A stretch of 64,000 nucleotides of DNA, from contig NZ_JAKUML010000005.1 of NCBI RefSeq assembly GCF_022601685.1, forward strand, positions 1 through 64,000, written 5' to 3'. The notes below the pieces were generated by a model. That model was not told where the DNA came from. It worked only from the letters and a program-made list of their open reading frames with translations, and ran no database searches. The first letter of the stretch is position 1; every line of letters starts with the position of its first letter. Shown in pieces: positions 1-8,922 of the stretch. The stretch is from Acinetobacter sedimenti (lineage in GTDB: Bacteria > Pseudomonadota > Gammaproteobacteria > Pseudomonadales > Moraxellaceae). A program made the position numbers and the translations under genes.

Positions 1-38
1 TGTGGGGTTACCCATGTGAGAGTAAGTCATCGCCAGCT
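1..38 (+). rRNA. rrf: 5S rRNA, 3' end only
   Basis: The first bases match the conserved 3' end of gammaproteobacterial 5S rRNA: the GTGTGGGG...CCCATG hairpin arm, then GAGAGTAAGTCATCGCCAG. A strong terminator follows within 10 bases, as expected at the end of an rRNA operon. The 5' part and the 16S and 23S genes would lie upstream of the window. The exact 3' end is judged by eye. Confidence 0.85.
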
Positions 39-47
39 TTTAATTTC

Positions 48-77
48 AAAACCCCCCACCAAAAGGTGGGGGGTTTT
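48..77 (+). terminator. Rho-independent terminator of the rRNA operon
   Basis: The arm AAAACCCCCCACC (48-60), an AAAA loop (61-64) and GGTGGGGGGTTTT (65-77) form a perfect GC-rich stem ending in T residues, directly after the 5S rRNA end. Confidence 0.9.
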
Positions 78-130
78 AGTTTGTGGGTTTGAAGTAAAAA
101 TGCTATTTAGAAGATAGAGATGTAAGCGTA

Positions 131-158
131 AAAAAACCGAGCATAGAGCTCGGTTTTT
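131..158 (-). terminator. Terminator of the LEA-like secreted protein gene
   Basis: The stem CCGAGC (137-142) / GCTCGG (148-153) is flanked by A residues on the left and T residues on the right, so it could work on both strands. It sits 14 bases beyond the stop of the minus-strand gene at 172-717. Confidence 0.8.
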
Positions 159-171
159 GAGTTTGTCATGC

Positions 172-717
172 TTAGTGTTGGTGACCTACGTGACCATTGA
201 CTTCAGCATTAACACCGATGCTTGTCGAGCCAGTTGTTGCATTTGATACTTTTGATTTTACAGCATCTTTAGTATCAACTGCTTTGTCTTTTACTGTGTT
301 TGCAACTGATTTTGTTCCATTCACAGTTTTCTTCGTCACTGATTTTGCGCCAACTTTTACATCAGATGCTTTTGATTTTGCTTTATCAGCTGTTTTAGAC
401 GTGATCTCTTTTGTTGTATTGAATACTTTCTTAGAAGTATCACCTACAGTATTTACACCACTGTTAATAGTGCCTTTAGTCGCTGTACCAACTTTTGAAG
501 CGGTATTAGAGGTTGTTTCACCAACTTTTCCTACGACATTTTTAGTCGTGTCACCTACTTTTTGTAGAATATTAGGTGTTTTCACTGATACATTTGCAGA
601 AGTGCTTGTATGTGGTGTTTTTACAGATGCATCTACAGCATGTTTCGCTGTGTCGGCAAATACTGAACCTGTTGCCAAAGCCGTAGAAATCGCAAGAATT
701 AGTTTAAGTTGTTTCAT
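172..717 (-). CDS. Secreted LEA-like repetitive protein, function unknown
   Basis: A 181-residue protein with a clear Sec signal peptide (residues 1-21, ending SVFA-D). The mature part is almost entirely low complexity: Lys, Thr, Val, Ser and Ala with repeated units such as GDTTKNVVGKVGETTSNTAS and TVKDKAVDTKDAVKSK, and no cysteine. The roughly 11-residue periodicity of K/T/A/D residues resembles LEA or apolipophorin-like amphipathic helices, which are often natively unfolded until they meet a membrane or dry out. The C-terminus is His-containing (GHVGHQH). The gene stands alone between the rRNA terminator and a minus-strand neighbour and has its own terminator. I do not recognise a characterised family; a periplasmic stress-protective role is inference from composition only. 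Confidence 0.75.
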   Translation of the reverse strand: MKQLKLILAISTALATGSVFADTAKHAVDASVKTPHTSTSANVSVKTPNILQKVGDTTKNVVGKVGETTSNTASKVGTATKGTINSGVNTVGDTSKKVFNTTKEITSKTADKAKSKASDVKVGAKSVTKKTVNGTKSVANTVKDKAVDTKDAVKSKVSNATTGSTSIGVNAEVNGHVGHQH

Positions 718-883
718 AGATCATTACTCGATATTTTCGACGTTGCCTACTTTAACCTCTTAAAATCAATGTAGTGTGTAGGCTTCGTTCACTAATGGTA
801 AGTAATAAGCAAGATTAAAGATTTTTTCTGCCATAAATATTGCAGAGTGTTAACTAATAGTAATTGTTGATGTAGCTTTCCGA

Positions 884-1843
884 TTATCTGTTCCAATTTT
901 CTGAATATAGACGTCCTGACTGAAAGTAATTGGCAACTAAATCAATAAAATGCTTAAAGTCTTTATTCTCCTTTAAAATACGATTAATGGTTTGCCAGTC
1001 TGCATCTTGCCTACGCTTGGCAGGCAATAAGATTTCACTTTCTGTTGGATTTTCAGGATTGAGTAAAATCACGCCGATACCATGAAGCGCAGATAGCATT
1101 CTTAGTTCTTCTTCAGTATCTTGATTTGAGATAGAGGTCGCAACTAAATACCCCTCATGTGCCCAACTGGAATTACTTACAGCTTGAAAGTAACTACTTC
1201 GAATATTTGCACTAGTGAGCTCTTTCTTTACTTCAAATGACCATAAGCGCACATTCTGACCAGAACCATGTTTGACACAGGTTTTGATAAATTCATGCCA
1301 TGTTTTGTCTAATGGTTGCATAGCGACAATATCAGGGTGTAACCATTGATTGCCATTTTGTCCACGTGAATTGGATGACGTTTTTTCATTGATTCTTAAA
1401 CAATATAGCCCTATTTCGGATTTTAAAAATTGAATTAAGATGGGATAGAGGTCATGCTCAGTATAGTCTAGATTGGATATTTGATTGATTTGCGGAATAT
1501 CTAAGTCATCTGTTTCTAAAATGACTTCATCTTCTGTTTGTAATTGCACATGATTTTGATACATAGTATTTGGATCATACCAAAAAACACGTGGACGAGG
1601 TTTGTCTTGAATATGTATGTATGGTGAAACATTCAAAATATTGTCTTTTTGAGCACCAATTTCAGCAGATACTTGATTAATAAAATCATCTTCATTTTGA
1701 AACCGTGGATTTTCTCGTTTTTCTACATAATCCTCAGGAAACATCTCAATGATGCCTGTGGCAATGTCTTTGGCTTTAAATTTTTGTAAAGGACTCGCCT
1801 TTAAAAACTCATGAATACGTTGCGCTTGTGATAGTACGCTCAT
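884..1843 (-). CDS. HARE-HTH (HrgA-like) domain protein
   Basis: About 319 residues. The N-terminus (MSVLSQAQRIHEFLKAS through ENPRF) looks like the HARE-HTH winged-helix domain of HrgA-like proteins (COG2958), found on restriction and DNA-modification-linked proteins. The C-terminal part (about residues 120-310) holds charged motifs such as DLYPILIQFL and WSFEVKKELTS, with a D...E-x-K arrangement reminiscent of a nuclease-like fold (DIVAMQPL, then FEVKKE). That reading is inference. Reading can begin at 1867, but that start lies inside the glyS terminator stem, so 1846 or 1843 (MMSVLS, preceded by TGGG) is preferred. No restriction or methylase gene is adjacent. Function not established. Confidence 0.7.
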   Translation of the reverse strand: MSVLSQAQRIHEFLKASPLQKFKAKDIATGIIEMFPEDYVEKRENPRFQNEDDFINQVSAEIGAQKDNILNVSPYIHIQDKPRPRVFWYDPNTMYQNHVQLQTEDEVILETDDLDIPQINQISNLDYTEHDLYPILIQFLKSEIGLYCLRINEKTSSNSRGQNGNQWLHPDIVAMQPLDKTWHEFIKTCVKHGSGQNVRLWSFEVKKELTSANIRSSYFQAVSNSSWAHEGYLVATSISNQDTEEELRMLSALHGIGVILLNPENPTESEILLPAKRRQDADWQTINRILKENKDFKHFIDLVANYFQSGRLYSENWNR

Positions 1844-1854
1844 CATTTTTCCCA

Positions 1855-1890
1855 AAATAAACCCCACTCATTTAATAGCAGGGTTTATTT
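1855..1890 (-). terminator. Terminator downstream of glyS
   Basis: Perfect 10-base arms AAATAAACCC (1855-1864) and GGGTTTATTT (1881-1890) with a 16-base loop lie just past the glyS stop. On the minus strand the stem ends in TTTATTTT. The stem overlaps the longest possible start of the next gene. Confidence 0.6.
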
Positions 1891-1912
1891 ATTTTTTCAA
1901 TAAAATGAAAGA

Positions 1913-3982
1913 TTAACTTTGCAAAATAGAAATATCCGCAACACTCAAGAATAATCCACGAAGCTGTGCTAATAGCGCCAAACGATTGGCTTTCTGCACT
2001 GGATCATCTGCCATCACCATGACATTGTCAAAGAATGCGTCGATCGGTGTGCGAAGTGCAGCAAGCTTTGACAGGGCTTCAGTGTAGTTACGATTATTGA
2101 GTAATGGTTGAACTTCAGCAGTCAAAGTTTTCAGCGTTTGATAAAGGTCTTTTTCGGCAGACTCAACTAACGTGGCTTCACTCACTGTACTTTCTGCAAT
2201 AGTTTCTTTTGCCAAGATATTTGCCACACGCTTATTGGCTGCAGCCAATGCACTGGCTTCATCTAAAGTGCGGAAATGATTCACCGCTTTGATGCGTTGG
2301 TCAAAATCAAGCGGTGACTTTGGAGAAAGTGCTTGAACTGCTTGGATCACATCGATATCCACACCTTGGTCTTCGTACTTGGCACGGTAGCGACCTTCTA
2401 AGAAAGTCACTGCATCAGCACGGGTTTTGTCATGATCTTTGATCACATCGCCATATCCAGCAAGCGCAAGATTGACTAAGGTTTCTAGGCTAATATCCAG
2501 TTCATTTTCAATGATTAAGCGCAGAATGCCAATCGCAGAACGACGCAGTGCAAATGGATCTTTTGAACCCGTTGGCGCTTGACCGATACCAAAAATACCC
2601 ACCAAAGTCACCATGCGATCGGCAAGTGCAAGGGTAGTACCTGTTTTAGATTGCGGTAATGCATCACCTGCAAACTTCGGTAAATATTGCTCACCCAGTG
2701 CATCAGCGACTTCGTCATTCTCACCTTCGAGGCGAGCATAATAGGTTCCTGCAATGCCTTGCAGTTCTGGGAATTCACCGACCAATTCAGAGGTGAGGTC
2801 ACATTTCGACAAGAACGCTGCTTTTTCCGCATCGAGTGGTGATGCACCTGTAAATTGACACAGTGCTACAGACAGCTTTGCTACACGTTCAGTTTTTTCC
2901 CAAAGTGTGCCGAGTTGTGCTTGGAACACCATATTTTTCAGCTTGTCTTTACGACTGGCAAGCGGTTGTTTCTGATCTTGTAGGAAAAAGAATTCTGCAT
3001 CAGACAAACGTGGGCGGACTACTTTTTCATTACCCTCGATGATCTGGGTTGGATCTTTCGATTCAATATTCGATACGGTAATGAAGTACGGTTGCAGTTT
3101 GTTATGACCATCGACCAAACAGAAATATTTTTGATTGTCCTGCATGGTGGTGATCAAGGCTTCTTGTGGTACTGCCAAATAGCGTTCTTCAAAGCTGGCA
3201 CGAAGCGCAACAGGAAACTCCACCAATGCCGTCACTTCATCACGTAAATCCGCTGGAACGATGGCAATCGCATTCACTTCATCAGCAAGGGCTTTGATTT
3301 GGTTGTCAATCATCGCTTGACGTTCTTCAAAGTCAGCAATCACTTTGGCATTACGCAGCGCATCGAGATAATCATTGGCATGAGCAAGCGTAATCGACTC
3401 TGGTGCATGGAAACGATGCCCGAAAGTTTGATTATTGGTTTGAATGTCTTGAATAGTTGCTTCGATAATTTGCGCATCTTTAAGCAAGACCACCCACTGC
3501 ACAGGACGGACAAATTCGGTACGGCTTGCCGCTGAGCGCATACGCTTGGCAATTGGTAGATTATCGAGCGCATTTTGTAGAATATTTGGCAAAAGCGCAT
3601 CAAGGCTTTGACCTTTGATGTCTTTGAAATAACAGACTTTTTCGACTTTGCCTGCATTAAAAGTCGAAACTTGATCGGCAGTGATGCCTTGCCCACGTAA
3701 GAAGCCTTCAAGGGCTTTCGTCGGCTTGCCTTCGGCATCATACGCTGCTTGTACCGCAGGACCGTCAAAGCGCTTTTGGCTATCGGCTTGCTGTGCTTCG
3801 ATTTGGTTAATTTTTAATGCCAAACGACGTGGCGCAGCATAAGCATTAATGCTGTCAAAACCAAGCCCTGCATCGTTTAAGCCTTTTTCGACTTCATTTT
3901 TTAAAGCATCACGGAGTGTTTTTAAGCTCTTTGGTGGCAGTTCTTCACAGCCTAATTCAAATAATACAGTGTGCTTTTGCAT
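1913..3982 (-). CDS. glyS: Glycyl-tRNA synthetase beta subunit
   Basis: A 689-residue protein, the usual length for GlyS. It is the beta chain of the bacterial alpha2beta2 glycyl-tRNA synthetase, which binds tRNA-Gly while the alpha chain carries the aminoacylation core. The N-terminus [16 protein letters not shown] is the family signature, and the central region contains the conserved segment [20 protein letters not shown]. The C-terminal about 120 residues ([19 protein letters not shown] onward) are the DALR-type anticodon-binding helices. Its ATG overlaps the glyQ stop by one base (TAATG), so the two subunits are translationally coupled. Found as a pair in the normal order. Confidence 0.97.
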   Translation of the reverse strand: MQKHTVLFELGCEELPPKSLKTLRDALKNEVEKGLNDAGLGFDSINAYAAPRRLALKINQIEAQQADSQKRFDGPAVQAAYDAEGKPTKALEGFLRGQGITADQVSTFNAGKVEKVCYFKDIKGQSLDALLPNILQNALDNLPIAKRMRSAASRTEFVRPVQWVVLLKDAQIIEATIQDIQTNNQTFGHRFHAPESITLAHANDYLDALRNAKVIADFEERQAMIDNQIKALADEVNAIAIVPADLRDEVTALVEFPVALRASFEERYLAVPQEALITTMQDNQKYFCLVDGHNKLQPYFITVSNIESKDPTQIIEGNEKVVRPRLSDAEFFFLQDQKQPLASRKDKLKNMVFQAQLGTLWEKTERVAKLSVALCQFTGASPLDAEKAAFLSKCDLTSELVGEFPELQGIAGTYYARLEGENDEVADALGEQYLPKFAGDALPQSKTGTTLALADRMVTLVGIFGIGQAPTGSKDPFALRRSAIGILRLIIENELDISLETLVNLALAGYGDVIKDHDKTRADAVTFLEGRYRAKYEDQGVDIDVIQAVQALSPKSPLDFDQRIKAVNHFRTLDEASALAAANKRVANILAKETIAESTVSEATLVESAEKDLYQTLKTLTAEVQPLLNNRNYTEALSKLAALRTPIDAFFDNVMVMADDPVQKANRLALLAQLRGLFLSVADISILQS

Positions 3983-4965
3983 TAGTTCTTCTCCTTCGCT
4001 TTTTCAGCTGTGTCTGCTTCAGCTTGTGCTTTTAACTGCGCCAAGACTTCATCACGCAAATGTGGCTCAGCCATTGGGAAGCCCAGTTTTGCACGAGATT
4101 GCACATAGCTTTGTGCAATGGCACGTGCCAAAGTACGAACACGGAGAATATAACGCTGACGTTCAGTGACAGAGATTGCGCCACGTGCATCAAGCAAGTT
4201 AAAGGTATGTGATGCTTTGACCACTTGCTCATAAGCAGGCAGTGGCAACTCAGCTTGCATCAAACGGTTGGATTCAGATTCATGGAAATCAAACAATTCA
4301 AATAATTTATCGACTGGCGCTTGTTCAAAGTTATAGGTTGATTGTTCTACTTCGTTTTGATGGAACACATCGCCATAGGTCACTGTGCCGAATTGACCTT
4401 TCGTCCACACCAAATCATAGACTGAATCAACCCCTTGCAAATACATCGCAAGACGCTCAAGGCCATAAGTGATTTCGCCAGTCACAGGGTAGCATTCGAC
4501 ACCGCCGACTTGTTGGAAGTAGGTGAACTGCGTCACTTCCATGCCGTTAAGCCACACTTCCCAACCTAAGCCCCATGCGCCGAGCGTTGGAGATTCCCAG
4601 TTGTCTTCAACAAAACGTACATCATGGGTCAAAGTGTCGATACCGATGGCTTTGAGTGAGTCCAAGTACAGCTGTTGGATATTGCTTGGATTTGGCTTCA
4701 ATACCACTTGGAACTGATAATAATGCTGTAAGCGGTTTGGGTTTTCTCCATAGCGTCCGTCTTTTGGACGGCGTGACGGCTGTACATAAGCGGCATTCCA
4801 TGTTTCAGGACCAAGAGCACGCAAGAATGTTGCGGTATGGAATGTGCCTGCGCCCATTTCTAAATCGTAGGGTTGCAGGACGACACAGCCTTGTTCTGCC
4901 CAAAAGTTTTGTAAAGCTAAGATCAGCCCTTGAAAGGTATCAATATGCGAGATGGCGCGACTCAT
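3982..4965 (-). CDS. glyQ: Glycyl-tRNA synthetase alpha subunit
   Basis: A 327-residue class II synthetase alpha chain that makes glycyl-adenylate and charges tRNA-Gly together with GlyS. The N-terminus has the highly conserved run [17 protein letters not shown], followed by [24 protein letters not shown] and the class II motif 2 region [19 protein letters not shown]. The C-terminal 20 residues are Ala, Glu and Lys-rich and longer than the E. coli tail. It is the first gene of the glyQS operon. The spacer upstream holds the bidirectional terminator of the next minus-strand gene. No T-box or other riboswitch is visible, as expected for a gammaproteobacterium. Confidence 0.97.
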   Translation of the reverse strand: MSRAISHIDTFQGLILALQNFWAEQGCVVLQPYDLEMGAGTFHTATFLRALGPETWNAAYVQPSRRPKDGRYGENPNRLQHYYQFQVVLKPNPSNIQQLYLDSLKAIGIDTLTHDVRFVEDNWESPTLGAWGLGWEVWLNGMEVTQFTYFQQVGGVECYPVTGEITYGLERLAMYLQGVDSVYDLVWTKGQFGTVTYGDVFHQNEVEQSTYNFEQAPVDKLFELFDFHESESNRLMQAELPLPAYEQVVKASHTFNLLDARGAISVTERQRYILRVRTLARAIAQSYVQSRAKLGFPMAEPHLRDEVLAQLKAQAEADTAEKAKEKN

Positions 4966-5053
4966 GTGGCATCCATTAAAAATATAAGAAAAAATTGTGC
5001 TTAAGTATAAGGATTTTCAAGGGACGTGGCAAAGGATTCCACGATGACAAAAC

Positions 5054-5079
5054 AGAAAAAGTGCCGAAGCACTTTTTCT
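5054..5079 (-). terminator. Terminator downstream of the DASS symporter gene
   Basis: Perfect arms AGAAAAAGTGC (5054-5064) and GCACTTTTTCT (5069-5079) around a CGAA tetraloop; U-rich on the minus strand too. It lies 34 bases beyond the symporter stop. Confidence 0.85.
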
Positions 5080-5112
5080 AAAACAAATCAAGTGATCTAA
5101 CTTTTGGATAGG

Positions 5113-6525
5113 CTAGATAAAAAACCAATAAATAAACATCGACACGATGGCGATACAGAAGATATTGAGTATGAAGCCAACCCGCATCATTTCACTTTGT
5201 TTAATGTGCCCAGTACCAAATACGATGGCATTTGGTGGCGTGGCAACAGGAAGCATAAATGCACATGATGCGCCAATACCAATCACGATGACTAAGATCT
5301 CTTTTGGTAAACCCATTTGATCACCGATCACAGCAAATACAGGGACGAGTAGGGCTGCCGATGCGGTATTACTGGTGAATTCGGTGAGAAATACGATAAA
5401 GGCAGCGACGATCGTAATCACAATAAAAGGTGAGGTATCGCCAAGTACATCGGCAAGGGTTTGCCCGAGTACCAGTGACGAGCCTGAATCTTTGAGGATC
5501 GCACTAAGCGTCAAACCTCCACCAAATAGCATGAGTACGCCCCAATCTGTATTTTCAGCGATGTTCTTCCATGTTGCGACACCGAGGATCACCACCATAC
5601 ATGCAGCAAATACCGCAATCCAACTGTCAGGTTGACTAATGCCAAAAGTATCACTGATTTTTTTACCCATAATCCAAGCAGTTGCTGTAACGACAAAGAG
5701 CGCCATCGTCAAAATGCGTTCACGATTCCACGGAATGACTTCGGCATTGAACTCGACACGACGATTGAGTTTCGGGCGCAACATGATGTATAGACTAAAT
5801 AGCATTGCAGGCAAGATCAGCAACATCATCGGCAAACCGACTTTCATCCAATCGGCAAAATCATAATTCAACGCTTTGGCAGCAATGGCATTCGGTGGTG
5901 AGCCGACGATCGAGCCTAGACCACCGATGCTTGCTGAATATGCAATGGCTAAGAGAATGAAGACAAAAGTCTTGCGCTCTTTTTCAACATCAAAGTGAGA
6001 AAGTAGTCCTAATGCAAGCGGAAGCATCATTGCAGCGGTTGCGGTATTAGAAATCCACATCGACAAAATGGCTGTGACAGCACAGATCGCTAAGATTGCA
6101 ATACCGAGATTGCCTCCCGACATGGAGATAATCCACATGGCGATTTTGCGATCGAGCTTTTGGACGTGTAGTGCAGTTGCAAGAGCGAAGCCACCAAAGA
6201 ATAGGAAAATAATCGGATCGGCAAAAGTGCTTAACGCAGTTTTGGTGGTGATGGCGCTCAGTTCTCCGCCTGTATCACTCGGCATACCTAATGCCACAGC
6301 AAGTACAGGGATAAGTAATGCGGTAATGGTGATGTGTAAAGCTTCGGTGAGCCAAAGTATCGCAATAAACAACAGTAAGCTTAGCCCTTTGTTTGCATTG
6401 TCATCATAAGGTAAGACCTGATAAAGCCCAAAGGAAACGAATGCAGCGATGGCGATAATAATCCAACCACGCAATGTATTTTTGGGAAATACGTTGGTGG
6501 GTGTTTCTAAATTTTTGACGTTCAT
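5113..6525 (-). CDS. DASS/SLC13 family anion:sodium symporter
   Basis: A 470-residue polytopic membrane protein with about 11-12 hydrophobic segments. It carries the two SNT-type signature motifs of the divalent anion:sodium symporter family (MWISNTATAAMMLPLALG and FTSNTASAALLVPVFA), which form the sodium and carboxylate binding site at the helix hairpin tips. The motif PVATPPNAIVFGTGHI near the C-terminus is also typical. Family members carry succinate, malate, fumarate, citrate or sulfate; the substrate cannot be read from the sequence. It stands alone with its own terminator, and no two-component regulator adjoins it. Confidence 0.9.
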   Translation of the reverse strand: MNVKNLETPTNVFPKNTLRGWIIIAIAAFVSFGLYQVLPYDDNANKGLSLLLFIAILWLTEALHITITALLIPVLAVALGMPSDTGGELSAITTKTALSTFADPIIFLFFGGFALATALHVQKLDRKIAMWIISMSGGNLGIAILAICAVTAILSMWISNTATAAMMLPLALGLLSHFDVEKERKTFVFILLAIAYSASIGGLGSIVGSPPNAIAAKALNYDFADWMKVGLPMMLLILPAMLFSLYIMLRPKLNRRVEFNAEVIPWNRERILTMALFVVTATAWIMGKKISDTFGISQPDSWIAVFAACMVVILGVATWKNIAENTDWGVLMLFGGGLTLSAILKDSGSSLVLGQTLADVLGDTSPFIVITIVAAFIVFLTEFTSNTASAALLVPVFAVIGDQMGLPKEILVIVIGIGASCAFMLPVATPPNAIVFGTGHIKQSEMMRVGFILNIFCIAIVSMFIYWFFI

Positions 6526-6686
6526 AGAATGTCCCTATTCAATATGATTCAAGCATAATTCGCACCAAGTCTGCGGTAAATTATACCAATGGATAGGGGA
6601 ATAGGTTTAAGGCTCAAAGGCTTGATGATTGGTCTGTGGTCTAGGTTGATTGTTTTGAGTTTATGATTTTGAGTTGTAGATGATGA

Positions 6687-7433
6687 TTAGAGCTGTTGAA
6701 AACCTTGCCAAATTGCATTCATGCCGAGCAATCCAAGTGCAATAAAGATCATCATGTTAAATGCAGACTGCGACATTCTCCCACGAATTCGACTGCCTAC
6801 ATAAACGAAGATTAAAGCGGTAATGGTGATCAAAATTAACAGGTAAAGTTGTGTGGTTTGAAAGGTCAGAATAATTGGCGTAAGCATGACGAGTTGTACC
6901 AATTTGCTAGCAAGGAAGCTCATGTTGCTAATGATCACTACATCGTTTTTTTGATGCTTTGTGCTGAGTAAGTACATCATCAGAAAGGGCGCCATCGCAT
7001 TGGTTGCACCACCGATGATGCCTGCTAAACCACCGAATAGCGTCATGTTGGGCATCGAGTGCGAGAGTTGAATCGGCGTAGTGCGAAATTGATCAGCGAT
7101 ATATAGCAAAATCACTGTGCCCATCAACAGCTTGAGATAAGCTTCGCTGACATATAATAATAGGCTGACACCTATGAAGCTTCCGACCAAGCTACTCACA
7201 ATCAGTCCTGAATATCGTTTTAAATAATGAATAAATGGGTGGCTTGCACCCGCCCGAAGCAGGCTGATATTAAGGATAATGCAAGGAATCGCAACCAAAG
7301 CAATAGCGTACTTGAGTGGATAAAACATTGCCAAAGCTGCTGTACTCATCATCGGGAAGCCAAAGCCACTCATGCCATGCAACAAAGCCGCCAGAGCGCT
7401 TAGAACGAGGAGAAGGAGTTCCGTTTTTTGCAT
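6687..7433 (-). CDS. TSUP (TauE/SafE) family membrane permease
   Basis: A 248-residue, very hydrophobic protein with about seven or eight membrane segments. It has the two-fold repeat and glycine-rich loops of the TSUP family (LHGMSGFGFPMMSTAALAMF near the N-terminus and GGLAGIIGGATNAMAPFLMM in the middle, which mark the two repeats). Family members export sulfite, sulfoacetate or other organosulfur anions. No sulfur gene is nearby, so the substrate is unknown. It is divergent from the radical SAM gene across a 132-base spacer. No terminator was seen after its stop. Confidence 0.88.
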   Translation of the reverse strand: MQKTELLLLVLSALAALLHGMSGFGFPMMSTAALAMFYPLKYAIALVAIPCIILNISLLRAGASHPFIHYLKRYSGLIVSSLVGSFIGVSLLLYVSEAYLKLLMGTVILLYIADQFRTTPIQLSHSMPNMTLFGGLAGIIGGATNAMAPFLMMYLLSTKHQKNDVVIISNMSFLASKLVQLVMLTPIILTFQTTQLYLLILITITALIFVYVGSRIRGRMSQSAFNMMIFIALGLLGMNAIWQGFQQL

Positions 7434-7565
7434 GGATATTCCAAAGCGTGAATGGTGAATTTGTCACGTCATATTGCGTCGCAATGCCGTAGTTTCTATC
7501 TTAACTGATATGTCATCGCATGCTAATTTAATTTCAAAGGTTGATGTGCATAAGGGTGTGATGAA

Positions 7566-8828
7566 ATGTCAGATCGAATCCGTGAAAAACTACAAATCCT
7601 CGCTGATGCGGCAAAGTATGACGTGTCGTGTTCATCGAGTGGCAGTCAGCGTAAAAATCAAAATAAAGGCTTAGGTGATGCCAGTCAATCAGGCATTTGT
7701 CATACCTTCACCGAAGATGGGCGCTGTGTTTCTTTGCTGAAAATTCTATTTAGCAATGTTTGTATTTATGACTGTGCCTATTGTGTTTCTCGTCGTTCCA
7801 ATGATGTGAAAAGAGCCGCTTTCACTGTGCAAGAAGTAGTTGATCTAACCATTAATTTTTATCGTCGTAATTATATCGAAGGACTGTTTCTCAGTTCAGG
7901 GATTTTTAAATCGGCGGACTACACTATGGAACGCATGATGCAAGTGGTGAAAAAGTTGCGCTTGGAAGAAAATTTCAACGGTTATATTCATCTAAAAACC
8001 ATCCCCGGTGCTTTACCAGAGCTGATTCATGAAGCAGGATTGTATGCCGATCGCATGAGCATTAACCTAGAAATGCCGACAGAAATTGGCTTGAAACAAT
8101 TCGCACCAGAAAAATCACATCAAGAGGTGCAGAAAGATTTAGGCTTAGTGCGAGATCGTCTGATTCAGCTTAAAGACGAACGGCAGATCATCAAGCATGT
8201 GCCGAAGTATGTGCCTGCGGGACAGACTACGCAGATGGTAGTTGGCGCACATCAAGAAACTGATCAAGATGTGCTGCTGATGGCGGATCATCACTACAAA
8301 ACCTTTCAGCTCAAGCGAGTTTATTACTCAGGTTATATCCCGATTAATCAGGAAAATAACACTTTGCCTGCGGTCGGTTCGGCACCGCCTTTACTGCGTG
8401 AAAATCGACTCTATCAAAGTGATTGGTTGATGCGCTTTTATGGTTTTGACGCCAATGAAATCGTCGATGAAAAGCATCCGCATTTGGATTTGGATATTGA
8501 TCCAAAGCTCAGTTGGGCATTACGTCATCCTGAATCTTTTCCAGTGGATTTGAATCGTGCTGATTATCGGATGATTTTACGTGTTCCTGGTATTGGCGTG
8601 AAATCGGCGCAGAAAATCGTCCAAGCACGTCGTTTTGGTAAAATTCATAATGATTTGTTGAAAAAACTTGGTGTGGCATACAGCCGAGCGCAATATTTTA
8701 TCCGCTGTGAAGATAGTCCAAGCTTTCAAAAAGAGCTACAACCACAACAGATTCGTCAGCAGATCGTGGAAAAAGGCAATTCCAAATACGTCAAACAGCT
8801 TACGCCACAACTCAGTCTTGGGTTTTGA
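7566..8828 (+). CDS. Radical SAM protein, putative DNA modification/repair (TIGR03916-like)
   Basis: A 420-residue radical SAM enzyme. The 4Fe-4S cluster motif CxxxCxxC is at C66, C70 and C73 (NVCIYDCAYCVSRR), followed by the glycine/SAM region GLFLSSGIF. Near residues 340-360 there is a helix-hairpin-helix motif (VPGIGVKSAQKIVQARRFG), which implies contact with DNA or RNA. This architecture matches the family annotated as putative DNA modification/repair radical SAM protein. Its usual partner, a DUF4130 protein, is the next gene, as in many bacteria. The pair is thought to act on nucleic acid, but the reaction is not established. Confidence 0.9.
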   Translation: MSDRIREKLQILADAAKYDVSCSSSGSQRKNQNKGLGDASQSGICHTFTEDGRCVSLLKILFSNVCIYDCAYCVSRRSNDVKRAAFTVQEVVDLTINFYRRNYIEGLFLSSGIFKSADYTMERMMQVVKKLRLEENFNGYIHLKTIPGALPELIHEAGLYADRMSINLEMPTEIGLKQFAPEKSHQEVQKDLGLVRDRLIQLKDERQIIKHVPKYVPAGQTTQMVVGAHQETDQDVLLMADHHYKTFQLKRVYYSGYIPINQENNTLPAVGSAPPLLRENRLYQSDWLMRFYGFDANEIVDEKHPHLDLDIDPKLSWALRHPESFPVDLNRADYRMILRVPGIGVKSAQKIVQARRFGKIHNDLLKKLGVAYSRAQYFIRCEDSPSFQKELQPQQIRQQIVEKGNSKYVKQLTPQLSLGF

Positions 8829-8841
8829 TATGGAGAACTTC

Positions 8842-8892
8842 AATCTCTCCCAACCTCCCTACTTGCGAAGCAGTGCTTCTCAGGAGGAGATA
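8842..8892. repeat. Short palindromic intergenic repeat, degenerate copy
   Basis: Between the radical SAM gene and its DUF4130 partner. It nests two stems: CCTCC (8854-8858) with GGAGG (8883-8887), and inside it GAAGC (8867-8871) with GCTTC (8875-8879). The outer ends AATCTCTCC and GGAGGAGAT are near inverted repeats. The core CTTGCG-AGCAG...CTCA resembles the element at 61766-61850, so both look like members of one dispersed palindromic family. Confidence 0.5.
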
Positions 8893-8922
8893 CTTTTTTT
8901 ATTGGGACAGAATTGATGAGGC

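Noticed and set aside
197-763. Open frame antisense to the LEA-like protein
   Set aside because: A shadow of the low-complexity gene on the other strand; the minus-strand frame has a signal peptide, start and terminator.
3982-4965. A T-box or glycine riboswitch before glyQ
   Set aside because: No T-box sequence or tandem glycine aptamer was found; the upstream spacer is short and carries only a terminator.
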